Assembly (NCBI GenBank): GCA_963556195.1
Contig: OY744533.1
Location: 50,683,613-50,747,612 of the forward strand
Length of the DNA stretch: 64,000 nt
Source: Sepiola atlantica
Taxonomy: Eukaryota; Mollusca; Cephalopoda; Sepiida; Sepiolidae
Reading direction: 5' to 3'
Shown here: piece after piece, positions 1 to 10,700 of the stretch
Layout of the letters: each line of letters opens with the position of its first letter
How positions within the stretch are numbered: the stretch's first letter is position 1
The notes under the pieces: generated by a model
Databases searched by the model: none
What the model saw: only the letters and a program-made list of their open reading frames with translations
Told to the model about the DNA's origin: nothing
Position numbers and translations under genes: made by a program

Positions 1-119
1 ACGTCTTAGGGAAATAAATGTTGATTAACTCAGCTTTAGTATAATATATATATATATAAAATTATTAACACTTACAAACACTTACAGACACTAGCGTTTC
101 AAGCTTATTGCAGGAAAGT

Positions 120-200
120 AACAATTTCAGACGGTCGGGAGGCGCGAACCTGGTTCACAAAGCCATACTAGAATCTGCAAGCATATCCACTTGGCCAACG
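120..200 (-). repeat. tRNA-derived SINE head
   Basis: On the minus strand an A-box-like TGGCCAAGTGG (187-197) is followed 46 nt later by a B-box-like GGTTCGCGCC (141-150), the spacing of an internal RNA polymerase III promoter. The segment after the B box (CCGACCGTCTGAA) recurs at 28.9 kb, so this is a dispersed SINE rather than a tRNA gene; no cloverleaf forms. Confidence 0.6.
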
Positions 201-206
201 GAAACT

Positions 207-1329
207 GTCGTGATTTAACGAAAATCTAGATTTTATATTTAGACTTAAAACTGATTGTTTTTTAGCTTACGTTCCAGTGACGTTATTCACAGTATCGCCA
301 AAAGTCAATCGTGGAAGCCAGAAAACTGATTTTGCCAACTGTTGAATGCAAATAAGATTTGATTAATTTGATTGGATGCACGAACGATGTAATGGATACA
401 GACCCGGACTATGGGATCGGCTAAGCCTAGTTAATATCTATTGCAATTCGGATCGATTACATTCGATTACATTCTAATATCCTTAGGAAAATATATAGCC
501 TCATATGGGTTAAATAGTAACTTTCGTTTAATAAATGTTGTCGGTAAAAGTTTCAGAATAATTAACACTCTAGAATTAGTAAACCAAATGAAAAACACGT
601 AGTTTATACCAAACGCAGTATAATGAAATTCTCTATCGAACTGGCTAATTTTAATGTATGGAAAAATAATTTTAAACGGCAAAATTACAGAAAAGTTAAC
701 ACTCGAGAAGTCTTAAACTTAAAACAATGGCGGAAACCGTCATTTTTTAACGCATGTAAACGATTTGTAAGATTTTTTAAGCGGTAGAAAATCTTACAAA
801 TCGTTTCCACACGTTGAAACTAGGCGGGTTCGGTAGAGAATTTGATTCTAACGCGTTTTATATAAATTATTCGTTGTTGTTTTTTGTTGGTGGTGGTTTA
901 CGTGTTCTCGAGCGTTGTATAACGTAGTCATCTCTAGTCTATTTACGGGCTCCACATATAAAAGTCTGTAATGTTCTTCAAATTGTTATGCCTGATATTC
1001 CTTCTTATGCTTATTTGTCACAGGGCCAATATAGTCGTTGAATATGCCACCTTATATAAAGCTGAATTTCAGTACTTACTTGTGTTTTCTTTACTCGTTT
1101 GGTGAATTTGTCTAGCATTTCCGGAAGCATCTTTATCCGCAGGGTTGATCAAAAATGAAAACTCGAAACACAAAAAAAGATTTGCTTATTTTTATTGATT
1201 GTGTGTGTCAACATTATTTTATTTCTACACTCATTTCTTCCGGACTCCATTATGGAAGCAAATCACATGACGTCCTCGCGACTCGGTGCCTATCATTTTT
1301 CTCCCGTTTTTCGATCGTCTGATCGTATT

Positions 1330-1330
<1 letters not shown>
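207..1330. other. no gene recognised; AT-rich unique-looking DNA
   Basis: No coding signal, RNA gene or known repeat was recognised here, apart from a perfect 19-bp inverted repeat at 758-806 listed separately. Confidence 0.5.
758..806. repeat. perfect 19-bp hairpin
   Basis: Left arm 758-776 (AAACGATTTGTAAGATTTT) is an exact reverse complement of 788-806, with an 11-nt loop. No ribozyme core or terminator context is visible. It may be the remains of a short foldback element. Confidence 0.7.

Positions 1331-1391
<61 letters not shown>
1331..1391. repeat. (TAA)n microsatellite
   Basis: About 20 uninterrupted trinucleotide units. Unlike other (TAA)n tracts here it has no LINE tail beside it. 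Confidence 0.95.
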
Positions 1392-1393
<2 letters not shown>

Positions 1394-1708
1394 TGTCTTT
1401 TTTTTTAATAATTTTAAAATACAAAAGTATACAAATGTTAGTGGGAGCAGAGACTTACCTATAAGGCCCAACTCCTTAAAGTTTATCCAAACTGTTTTTG
1501 TTTGTACACGCTTTTTCTTTAAACAACAAACCATAAATGCTTATTTTGCAATTCACCTCCTGTGTGTCATAACTCAAAACATGTCAATACAGACTCGACT
1601 TTGAATTCCAAAACGGCCGAGAATTCGCATTCCAATCTCTAACCTATATTTGAATGTCCCACTTTCATAACAAAGCCAGCTCCCACGTCATCATAATATC
1701 TATTACAA

Positions 1709-1776
1709 ATACTTATTTTTATTATTATTCTAATTATTATTCTAATTATTATTCTAATTATTATTATTATTATTAT

Positions 1777-1842
<66 letters not shown>

Positions 1843-1843
1843 A
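1709..1843. repeat. compound ATT / TAG microsatellite
   Basis: Interrupted ATT-rich repeats grade into about 22 units of TAG (1778-1843). The same ATT-to-TAG order occurs at 44850-44985 in this window. Confidence 0.9.
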
Positions 1844-3161
1844 AGCAGTTTTACTCTTACTCCTCATGGTAATCTCATTACACTTGTACAATGAATTGTT
1901 GCCAATAGAGTTTCAATACCCCCTCAAGGTGTTATATGGTATAAAACAGACAGAACTAAGAAGGACTGGCGGGATATTTTCTCACAGCTAGCGATTCTAA
2001 ACAGCATATTGTCAAAGAAAATACGTCACCTGGCTCTTAATCGGAGATGAGGTGTTCTAAGGATTCGTGATCAGTTTCCTAGGGAAGTTTATGTATAAAA
2101 AATTGGAAAAGCAGAAACTTCTCTAACCCACTCCCACTTCATTCTCTGAGCAAGTGTTTGCATAATAGTGTGGACACTAAAAGAACAACAGAAAAATGCA
2201 ACACGTTTAAAAATGTCTGCGTTTATAGATAACCAGTATTCCGAATCATGTTCGCATTGCATTACCGTGTTAGCGACAAAACAGAAGCTATTCAATTATT
2301 TTAAAACATTTTAACTCCAATGAATTTAGGTTGCGTTTTGTATTTTAGGATTTAGAGAGGATGTTTTCAGTTGTTTTTTATTTGTATTTAAACAATTTAT
2401 TTAACGTTATTTAGTGTGATTACTTTTTGTTCGAGCACCGCCAAAAACGATGCCCTAATAAACCCCGAGTGCACTAGTTAGTCCATGCAACAGAAACTGG
2501 CGAACAGCGCAGCTCGTTTCCGCTCCTACCTTTCTCGACATAATTTCTACAGGCCATACCTTCTTTCGTCAAAAGGGGCTGTGCCCCAACCCTAACCCTA
2601 AACCTAAACTAACCCTAACTAGTATTTCCGTGGGACCATGAGTTTAAAAAATGTATGATCTGCCATGATTTCAATTTTGATCTGAAATTTATGTTCGTCA
2701 CACAAGGCATCTCCTGATAAATCCATCAAAATCTTATGCAAGGCAAACTTGTTGCATTTACATAAAATAGAAAGTTTAAAACAATACATTTTACTCGTTA
2801 CGGTCTTATTTTTATTCAGGCAAAGAAAATAACGTAACACCATTGTAATCGGCAATACAAAACCCCAAAATAGCTGAAACGATACAACTGGAGAGCGTCT
2901 GAAAGATTAATGATTTCCTTTAATTTGTGCGCACTGGCGAACCCGAATACTTAACTGTTTGCCTTAAAACCTAATTCAAGCTACAATGGACTTTCTATTC
3001 GCCAATTTGAAGGATACACAATTAAAGGTCTATATTAAAAGGTCACGAAGTAAACATATATCTGCTATTTGTAATTTATTAATAATGCCTTAACACGAAT
3101 ACCTGTGTATACTATCGTGCCCAGTGAAATTCTAAAGTGATTTTGGAGCCTTTAAATTGAC

Positions 3162-3162
<1 letters not shown>
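1844..3162. other. no gene recognised
   Basis: No coding or RNA features are evident. A short telomere-like block lies at 2587-2619. Confidence 0.5.
2587..2619. repeat. short interstitial telomere-like block (CCCTAA)n
   Basis: Five to six degenerate CCCTAA-type units (CCCTAACCCTAAACCTAAAC and onward), matching the metazoan telomere repeat TTAGGG on the minus strand. It is far too short to be a telomere. Confidence 0.6.

Positions 3163-3233
<71 letters not shown>
3163..3233. repeat. (TAA)n microsatellite
   Basis: About 23 units directly abutting the 5' side of an R4/Dong-like LINE tail (3234-3410), which itself ends in TAA repeats. Confidence 0.95.
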
Positions 3234-3234
<1 letters not shown>

Positions 3235-3410
3235 TCGGGTGTTGCAATAACGCAAATTCATTTGCAATGGTTATCGGAAGAAGTGGGAAGTGCTGGAAAT
3301 CTGGGGAGACTTGTCACTCAGACTTCAGGGAACACCACTGGTTATTATTAGTGAGCAATCACTGACAATAATTTATGTGAAAACTCTTAGTGAGTAAATA
3401 ATAATAATGT
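3234..3410 (+). mobile_element. R4/Dong-like LINE, 3' tail only
   Basis: This about 175-bp non-coding segment matches the tails at 23300-23514, 47520-47735 and 51525-51722, and 9342-9600 on the minus strand. Shared landmarks are TTGCAATAACGCAAA-type text, CTGGGGAGACTTGTCACTCA and GTGAGCAATCACTGA, ending in GTGAGTAAATAATAATAAT. The copy is 5'-truncated to the tail and sits between two TAA tracts. Confidence 0.75.
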
Positions 3411-3414
3411 TAAT

Positions 3415-3665
3415 ATATAATAATTGACTGACCGTAGTCGAGGGCAACCTGAAGGTTCTCTTTTCGTCGGCTACAACACCAAAATGTAGGCGGTGCGCCA
3501 GTCCTTTTCCATGGATGGCCCCACTTACCCTTGATCCTCAACTTATAATGCTGAGTGTTTCGCAAAGAGGCATCAAGTACCATTTGTTTAGTCTTTGTCA
3601 TGACTCGACTGAGGATTGAACCACAGTTTCCCAGCCCATTAGCGAATACTCTAACCGTTATATCA
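3415..3665 (-). repeat. tRNA-derived SINE
   Basis: On the minus strand an A-box-like ACGGTTAGAGT is followed by a B-box-like GGTTCAATCCTC, then a roughly 190-bp body ending in AT/ATT-rich sequence at 3415-3430. The stop-free stretch inside the body (3410-3601, minus) is SINE sequence and not a credible protein. Confidence 0.6.
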
Positions 3666-3840
3666 AATAGTCGGTTTAATTTGGCGAATAGAAAAGGTCA
3701 AGTATTATGGTTTACTTGTGCTGGTCAATCCGATGAAAACATTAATTATCTCATGCGCAACTCTATCATAATAGAATTTCTCTCTTTCATAATGTCGATG
3801 AATTAAATAACTTATTGTTGATGGGTACATTTTAAAATCT

Positions 3841-4848
3841 ATATAATAAAAGTAAACGTACGTGCGTCCGGCTTGCTTCAATAATCACGTATTCAAATTT
3901 ATTTTTATGGGCAAATAAATGAAGGTTTAATCTTAATCGTAATCTTAATCTTAATAATAAGTATTAATAATAAAAAAAGAAAATAATAATCATGTATGCA
4001 AATTTATTTTTTATCAGCAACCAATAAGATGCGTAATCTTAATAACTGGTAATCATAATAGGAAATAATTTATTTCACTTTTTATAGACACAAAAAATAC
4101 CCCTTGTTCTGTTTTGTGACTAAAATAGGAATTGACCTACGGACACATAGATGCTTTATTTACAAGGGGGGGGAGCTTAATTTTTTTAAGTAAACCTTAT
4201 CTCGCGCTTCTTTTTTTACTTTACTCGTGTATTTGTTGTTTTTTTTTAAGTAAGATTAAACTCGCGCTTTTTTCTTGTTTATTTTTGTTTCTATTTTTCT
4301 TTGCAAATTTGATTTCGATTAATTGTTTCGGTTTTCACAATAAGGTTAACCTCGCGCGTGACAATAGCAGGAGATCAAGTGTTATTGATAAAAATAAATT
4401 ACTTACTACTCCCCCCCCCCCCGGTCAACGTCAGGTAGCTCTGCTAGTAATTAAGATAAACTCAGGTTCATTCTTGTAATGTTGTCTCTCAGCTAATAGT
4501 CATCGAGGGAGTATCGTTAGTATTGCATTTAAATTCTGTCGATACTCCTCTGATAAATGTTTATTTGAAAAAATATTTCCCTCCAAAATAAATGTAACCC
4601 GCTTTTATAAGCTGTAATTATAATAAAGTATCTTAAAAGCCTTTTCGTCTGATCCTCTTCATGAAAAGAAACGTTTAGACTTAAAGAATAAGTAACCGTC
4701 GAATGAGTGTAAGTTTACATGTTGGAGATATTAATTGGGATGTAATTGGGGCGAAATTGGGAGTAAATCTCAAGTCAACACATTTTCACAATATAATTAA
4801 ACATGAACTTTATATGACCGAATTTAAAAGCAAAACAAACGTTATACT
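3841..4848. other. PGRP 3' flank; no other gene
   Basis: AT-rich. A partial direct duplication (TTTTTTTAAGTAA...CTCGCGCTT) lies at about 4178-4275 and a run of 14 C at about 4410. On the minus strand an AATAAA (plus-strand TTTATT at about 4559) lies some 285 nt past the PGRP stop and could be its polyadenylation signal; this is tentative. Confidence 0.4.
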
Positions 4849-5285
4849 CTAAAGGTTAACTAATAATATTAAAGCATTCGCCAATAGTGCGACCAACAAT
4901 AACTTTACAGAAGCAACGTACGTTGGCGACATATTGGATCCCTTATCAAGATGAAGTGTCGGAGGGTTAGTGCCATAATGCTTCCATTGTCTGATGTGTT
5001 GATAAAATGTCTCCCCGGGGCACTCTGTTTTGCGAACGTCTCGATGTCCGAACAATTCGTAGTCAGGGAGGATGTAACCCTTCTGAACGCCGCAAGCAAG
5101 GATGTTGTGAACTGTATCCAGGGCTTTTTTGTTGGGGAGACTCCGGCTGAAATCGCCCATTACAGACACGGCTACAGCAACGTTATTATAGGATTTGGTG
5201 TGGGCACCTGTTCGATTCCAACCACGAGCCTGATACGCTCGCCCGTCTTCTCCGACTAAGAAGTTGTAACCAACATCCGACCATC
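4849..5285 (-). CDS. peptidoglycan recognition protein, last exon
   Basis: This exon encodes the C-terminal two thirds of a PGRP (N-acetylmuramoyl-L-alanine amidase fold), which binds and probably cleaves bacterial peptidoglycan outside the cell. The acceptor ends TTATTTCAG at 5286 and the exon completes a split Gly codon from 25216, giving DNGWSDVGYNF. Visible motifs are VGYNFLVGEDGRAYQARGW, the Tyr of which is a zinc-site residue, then GHRDVRKTECPG, where His and Cys are zinc ligands and the Thr two before Cys is the catalytic-site Thr of amidase PGRPs. After the domain comes a polar linker (LDKGSNMSP) and a 20-residue hydrophobic end with no charged tail (KLLLVALLANALILLVNL, stop TAG at 4851-4849). 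That end suggests a GPI-anchor signal or a membrane anchor; GPI-anchored PGRP forms are known in squid. No frameshift or stop interrupts the exon. Confidence 0.93.
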
Positions 5286-5299
5286 CTGAAATAAACAAA

Positions 5300-6130
5300 A
5301 AGAATTAACATCATTATATGAAAAATAAAATATTAGAATAATACCTATCCTAGCACACGTAAAATTAATTCCCAAAATCTCGCTTTATTGGTTTCGAATG
5401 ACTATAGAGCAAAATACAGGATAAATAGCAATACTAGCATTCAGAAAAAACTCTACAAATTCGTGGATGTGAACTACGGGGTGGTCGATAGAAAAGCGGG
5501 AAATTTAAGGTTGTAAATCTTATTGCTTAAATGTTATTTTGTTTACATTTCATCGCGTCTGGCTTATTCACCTACTTCGATTTACACGGACGACATTTTC
5601 AGCATCTGTGAGTATAGTATAATATTAGTCTTTGTATAAAGAATAATAATGTGAAAAAATCCTCTAACAATGACGTCACTTCCGGAAGGATGACTTGGCA
5701 ACTTTAACAGTACTGGTCATTCTAAGTATGGTTTAGAAACAGGCTCATTCCTGAATGAAATGTGCTTAATTAATTGTATGAATAATTTTTATTAATATCA
5801 CCTTATCGGAAAATATTGTAAATACATATGTAAATTTGAAAATAGCAATTATAAGTGTATATTTGTAAATAGGAATTTATTAGGAGTCTAAAAGAAATGA
5901 ATTATGTAAATTGCAAAACCCGTCTGGTGTCTGAGCGAGTTTTGGTAACAGTATATAACTAAGTTGTAAAAACATTATATTAAGTAAGATTCTTAACATG
6001 TTATGTGTTCGAATCGCTGTCTCGTCTTGAAATTCATTTCTACTTAATTTATATGTTATTTTATGTAATTTGATCTAATTAAGTAATTAACAGTTTCTAA
6101 ACCTAATTCTGAATTATACAAATATTATGA
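5300..6130. other. intronic, no feature recognised
   Basis: AT-rich sequence without a recognisable repeat or coding signal. Confidence 0.45.
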
Positions 6131-8060
6131 ACGCTGACCTGAAAAAATTAATTAAATAGTAATTACCCGCGCCCCCTCCCCCTCCTCTAACGTTTACAAA
6201 AAGTCTCGCCGATGAACGGACAGACAGACACACCGACAGAAAACTTGCTCGTTATATTATAAGTTGACTAGCGAAAATAGACTCCATAGCGGTCGTCTAT
6301 TTTTGCTAGGCTGCCGCATTCTTGGGTGATGAGACATTTTTAGTTAAAAAAAATTGTCTCCGAATACTTTTTGTTTAAAAAGAAAAAAAAATTCTTTTTT
6401 TTGTGGGGGGGGGGGGGGATTTCCCCCACCCCACCCTTAAAAAATCGAGCGCGAACGCAGAAATCAAACTATAAAGAAGAACGAGTTATTATACGATCAT
6501 TCATTGCTTACTGAAAGAAATGAAAAAATAAAATTTCTTTAAGTAGTTAAATTAAGATGTTAATTTAACTTTGTCCTTTAGCGCATTCGGTAGTGTATCG
6601 GACAGTTGACGTTAAGGTTGCGAGTTCGAATCACGGCCTCGGCGCCGAAATTATTTATTGTTTATTTAGTCGTTAATATGTGCCCTAATATGTTTGTTAT
6701 GTTTCTGACTTTGAAATTAATTAAATAGTAATTACCTTCCTCCGCTCCCGTTTACAAAAATTCTCCAAAACGGACAGACAGCGAAAATAGACTCCCTAAC
6801 GGTCGGCTATGTTTGCTAGGCTGTCGCGTTCTTGGGTGGTGAGACATTTTTAGTTAAAAAAAAATAAAAATAAAATTTCTTTAAAAAGGAAAAAAAATTG
6901 GGGAAGGGGGATTTTTTCCAGCTAGAAAAAAATGGGGAGGTGAAATCCCCCTACCGCACCCCTTAAAAATAGAGCGCGAACGCAGACCCAAACTATATCG
7001 AAGAACCAGTTTTGATAGGTTACCTCGTTTTAAGATGATTAAAAAAAAGAAATGATCATATTTATACAGTAAGTAGTTAAATCAAAATGTTTTTTTTATT
7101 TTGTGACGGTGGTCCAGTGGTGGCGTATCGGACAAATTCGTCCTAATTACCTTTGACGTTAAGGTTGCGAGTTCGAATCACGGCGTCAAAATTATTTATA
7201 ATGTATTTGTTATGTTTTTGACTTGGAAATTAATTAAATAGTAATTACCCGCCCCCTCTCCCGTTTACAAAAATTCTCTTACAAGAACCTGCTCGTTATA
7301 TTATAAGTGGACTAGCGAAAACAGACTCCCTAACGGTCGTCTATTTTTGCTAGGCTGCCGCGTTCTTGGGTGGTTAGACAAAAGAAAAGAAATAAAAATT
7401 TGTCTCCGAATATCATTTTGTTTAAAAAGGGGAAAAAAAAAAAATTTTCCCGCCAAAAGTTTTTTTTTTCTTCGCGGCAAAAAAAAATGGGGGGGGGGGT
7501 AAATTCTCCGGACCCCCCCCCCCTGAAAAAAATCGAGAGCGAACGCAGACCCAATTGTATTTTGGAAGAACAGATCGAGAGATGTGAAAAAAAAGCGATT
7601 TATTCAAGTATTAGAATTAAGAGAAAGTTTTCAACTGTGTTCCTTTAGAACGTTTGGCTGTCAGCGTCAAGGTTGCGAGTTCGAATCGCGACGTTGACGC
7701 CGAAAATTATTTATTGTTTATTTAGTCTTTAATATGTGGCCCAATGTATTTGTTTATGTTTCCGACTTTGAAATTAATTAAATAGTAATTATCTCGCCCC
7801 CCTCCCCTATGTTTACAAAAATTCCCCAGGCAGGACGGACAGACAGAATGACAGAGAAAGTGCTCGTTATATTATAAGTGGACTAGCAAAAATATACGAC
7901 CGTAGGGAGTACATTTTTGCTAGGCTGCCGCGTCAGAAATTAGAGCTTACCCGTAAATTGATAGAGCCCCAGTCATATTTCTGAGGTGGTGAGATATTAA
8001 TATTCTTTGTTTCGGACCAAAAATATTTTTAGTTAAAAAAAAAAATTTCGACCACCTCCA
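6130..8060 (+). repeat. array of four SINE/hairpin units, about 510-570 bp each
   Basis: Three units carry a tRNA-like head with B box GAGTTCGAATC (6620-6637, 7165-7183, 7670-7689); the first unit lacks its head. Each unit then has AAATTAATTAAATAGTAATTA, a C-rich stretch, GGACAGACAG, CTCGTTATATTATAAG and a 15-bp hairpin built from CTAGCGAAAATAGAC. The hairpins start near 6268, 6779, 7310 and 7882. A-rich and homopolymeric G/C runs follow. The second unit with GGTCCAGTGGTGGCG shows the best A box. The spacing indicates local tandem duplication or repeated insertion. Confidence 0.7.
7489..7523. repeat. G11/C11 homopolymer hairpin
   Basis: Eleven G (7489-7499) are followed after 13 nt by eleven C (7513-7523), able to pair as a GC-only stem. 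Related G and C runs occur at 6405-6440 (G14) and 6900-6962 in neighbouring units of the same array. Confidence 0.8.
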
Positions 8061-8209
8061 ATTTTGTTTTACCCTCCCCCGGCCAAAGAAATATTTTTTA
8101 GTTTTGATACATAGTCTCGTTTTAAGATCATTAGTTATCGCTAAGTAAAAAAGTGAAAAAAGCATACCTGTAGCGTAAGTAGTTAAATCAAAATGATTCT
8201 ATTAACTTT

Positions 8210-8591
8210 GTGACTTTTGCTCAGACAAGCCTTCTCTCTCAATTTCTCTTTTTAGTTCTTCAATTTAAATAGCAGATAACCATTCGTTAGTTCTAATCAC
8301 CTGGGCTTGTCCTGCAAGTTTCTGTTCTGATAGTTCAAACAGGCCTAGCCCATTCCAGCTTTGATGCATTCGCTGTCTATATCGTCTCTTAGGAGGATCA
8401 TTCTTCAAGTAACATTTCATCACAAATCTATTTACGGCTTTAGTCCAATTAGTTCTAGTGTTAGTGTTTCGAGGGTTTCGCTGGATTACGACCTGGGAAG
8501 CCTCGTTCGTTCCCCCACCGGACGTGGGGCTTGTACTTGACATTCTGGACCCACATACGTCGTTTTCGGTTTGATAATTTTGAACACTCAT
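8210..8591 (-). pseudogene. R4/Dong-like LINE, N-terminal (Myb-like) fragment
   Basis: The minus-strand reading frame from Met at 8591 carries a Ser/Thr/Gly/Asn-rich leader and then NWTKAVNRFVMKCYLKND, YRQRMHQSWNGLG and EQKLAGQAQVIRTNEWL. This pattern is typical of the Myb-like DNA-binding region near the N terminus of RLE-encoding LINE proteins (R2/R4 group). A stop (TAA) at about 8265 interrupts the frame; beyond it the same frame continues as IEELKREIEREGLSEQK, so the copy is broken. No reverse transcriptase follows; the array at 6.1-8.1 kb lies downstream instead. The R2/R4 assignment is by remembered family pattern, not by alignment. Confidence 0.6.
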
Positions 8592-8599
8592 ATTGAAAT

Positions 8600-9257
8600 A
8601 ATATGAGGAATGATTTGTGTAAGGTTTTCCTTCTCTAGTATTTTAATTAAGATACCATCTCTCGGAGAGTTGTTATAAAAATCTTACGACCCAATCTTGG
8701 CCATGAAACGTAGTTAAACCATGCCAAATGTCAACCTGGTATTTACAACTGCCTTTTCATTCCATCAGGTATTTGCTATCCTTAGAGATGTTGCGTTCGC
8801 TATGGCTTGCTGGAGATTCTAAACCCGCTTGCAAGTTGATCCGCGGCTGGGATAATTGTTATTATTATCATCATCATCATCACCATTAATTACTATAATT
8901 ATCATTATTAGTACCACAATTATTATTACATTCTTTTGTTTTTATAATAAACGAAGACGCTTTGCAATTAAATCAAATAACCTACCAGCTGCACAATTTC
9001 TATAGTGAACGATCCACTATAAACAAAAAACTGCCAAATAACTTGGTTTTATACAGAAATCCGCGTAGCTATTCATAAGTATCTCCACTTAAGGGTCTCT
9101 TTTTTTTTCTTTTTTTTATAAATATATTATTATTTTTTGTTATTGTAATCGACGATTGTTCGTTACATGTCGCTCAATAACTCTGTTTTATACAGAAATT
9201 CGCGTGGAGACTAATATTCATCTTCACTGAGGGATCCCCCTCTTTGTAAAATACATC
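8600..9257. other. intronic, no gene recognised
   Basis: It holds short ATT/ATC repeats near 8860-8885 and a local duplication of CTCTTTxTTTTATACAGAAAT-type sequence (about 9040-9110 and 9180-9240). Confidence 0.4.
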
Positions 9258-9261
9258 ATCA

Positions 9262-9341
<80 letters not shown>
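9258..9341. repeat. (TTA)n microsatellite
   Basis: About 28 units. It forms the 3' (TAA)n end of the minus-strand LINE tail that follows. Confidence 0.95.
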
Positions 9342-9600
9342 TACCCACTAGAAGTTTTCACACAGTTCATCATACGTGATTATTCACAGACGATAACCGG
9401 TGGTCTTCCTGGAGTCTGAGTGACAACAAGTCTCCTAAAATTTGATGTACTCTCTACTTTTTTCGATAACAATTGCAGATGATTTCGCGTTATTGCAATA
9501 GCCGCTTACCATTGATTTCTCGCTAGCAACGATAATTGGTCTTTTCAGAGATTTGGATGGCAATAGGTCTCCCTAAGGTCCCAGTACTCACCGCGTACTT
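9342..9600 (-). mobile_element. R4/Dong-like LINE, 3' tail only
   Basis: The reverse complement matches the tail family at 47520-47735, including AGACCAATxGT, CAGCGAGAAATCAATGGTAA, GCGGCTATTGCAATA and ACTCAGACTCCAGGAAGACC, and leads into the (TAA)n at 9341-9258. The copy is truncated at its 5' end. Confidence 0.75.
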
Positions 9601-10700
9601 CCAATGGAGATCTGGTTAGTGCTGTCCCTCTTCGGTTTTTCCATCCTCTATGATCCTTCACGACTATTTTGTGTGATATCAGTCAAGTCTATTGCCATCA
9701 CATTATCTGTGTGTGTTTTTTTTTTTGGGGGGGGAGAGTTTATGAAATTTCTCACATGTTCAGTTCCCTTTGGATTCATGTGGTTGTGTTCTTTTAATGT
9801 TTTTCGTTTTAATTTTTATTCACACTTCGATGTGGCTGGAGAGCGTTCGTAGTTTATGTGGGTTGGTTTCCGCATTCGAAGATTTTTTTGTAAGATTTCA
9901 ACTCTTTTCACTATTGCTTTCCGTTGCGTAGTCTCAGTCTTTCCTTTGATTCCAATTTTCCCCGTCCTTTTATTACAGGAGAGTGAAAGGGGAGATTTAA
10001 TCGTTAGAAAACATCTCTGCTGTGTTTTGTTAACTTGATTTATTTACTTGGCAAAGTACATAATAAACCACCTTTTCATCTAACGCGTCCAATCGAAGAC
10101 ACTATTTTGGCCAAGCCAAAGAAATATTAACAAAGGTGCTTCGATTTATTTGCTAATGCATTTATGTCATTCAAATTACGTATATATTTCAGTAATCGAC
10201 AGGGTGAGTGGTGAACGTATGTAGCTTGCACGGCATTTGAATTAAGGGCAATTACAGGATCTATATTAGCAAATTCAATAGAGAAAGAGAGAAAGTGAGA
10301 AAGAGAGAACGTTGTAATCGTTAGTAAACATCTATATCACTTTTTCTTGGTTTCTTTATTATTTGCCTTTCCATCTAACGCCTTACCACTAATAAACCTT
10401 TCTGACTAAACAAAATGAATAATTTTCAAGTACTTCGTTTTATTTACTAAGGCATTTACTCAATTTGAATTACGTACACATTTCAGTAATCGGTGAAATG
10501 GGTGATGAACGGCATTTGTACAAATTACATCTTGTCGCTTGCACTTTCTACAATTGTTTATATATTTCGAAGAGTAAACCGTGATACTGAAATAAATGTA
10601 CTCTCTGAAAAGATTGCAATCGAGAAACAAGAAAATCATTCACGTTTAGTACTTAGTAATACTGCTATAATTCTTATTGATTAATTTCGTCTATGCAAAA
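9601..10700. other. intronic, no gene recognised
   Basis: A duplicated about 200-bp segment is visible: 10030-10270 and 10320-10510 share ATTTACT(T/A)xGCA, CACCTTTTCATCTAACGC and TTxAATTACGTAxATATTTCAGTAATCG. No coding signal. Confidence 0.45.
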
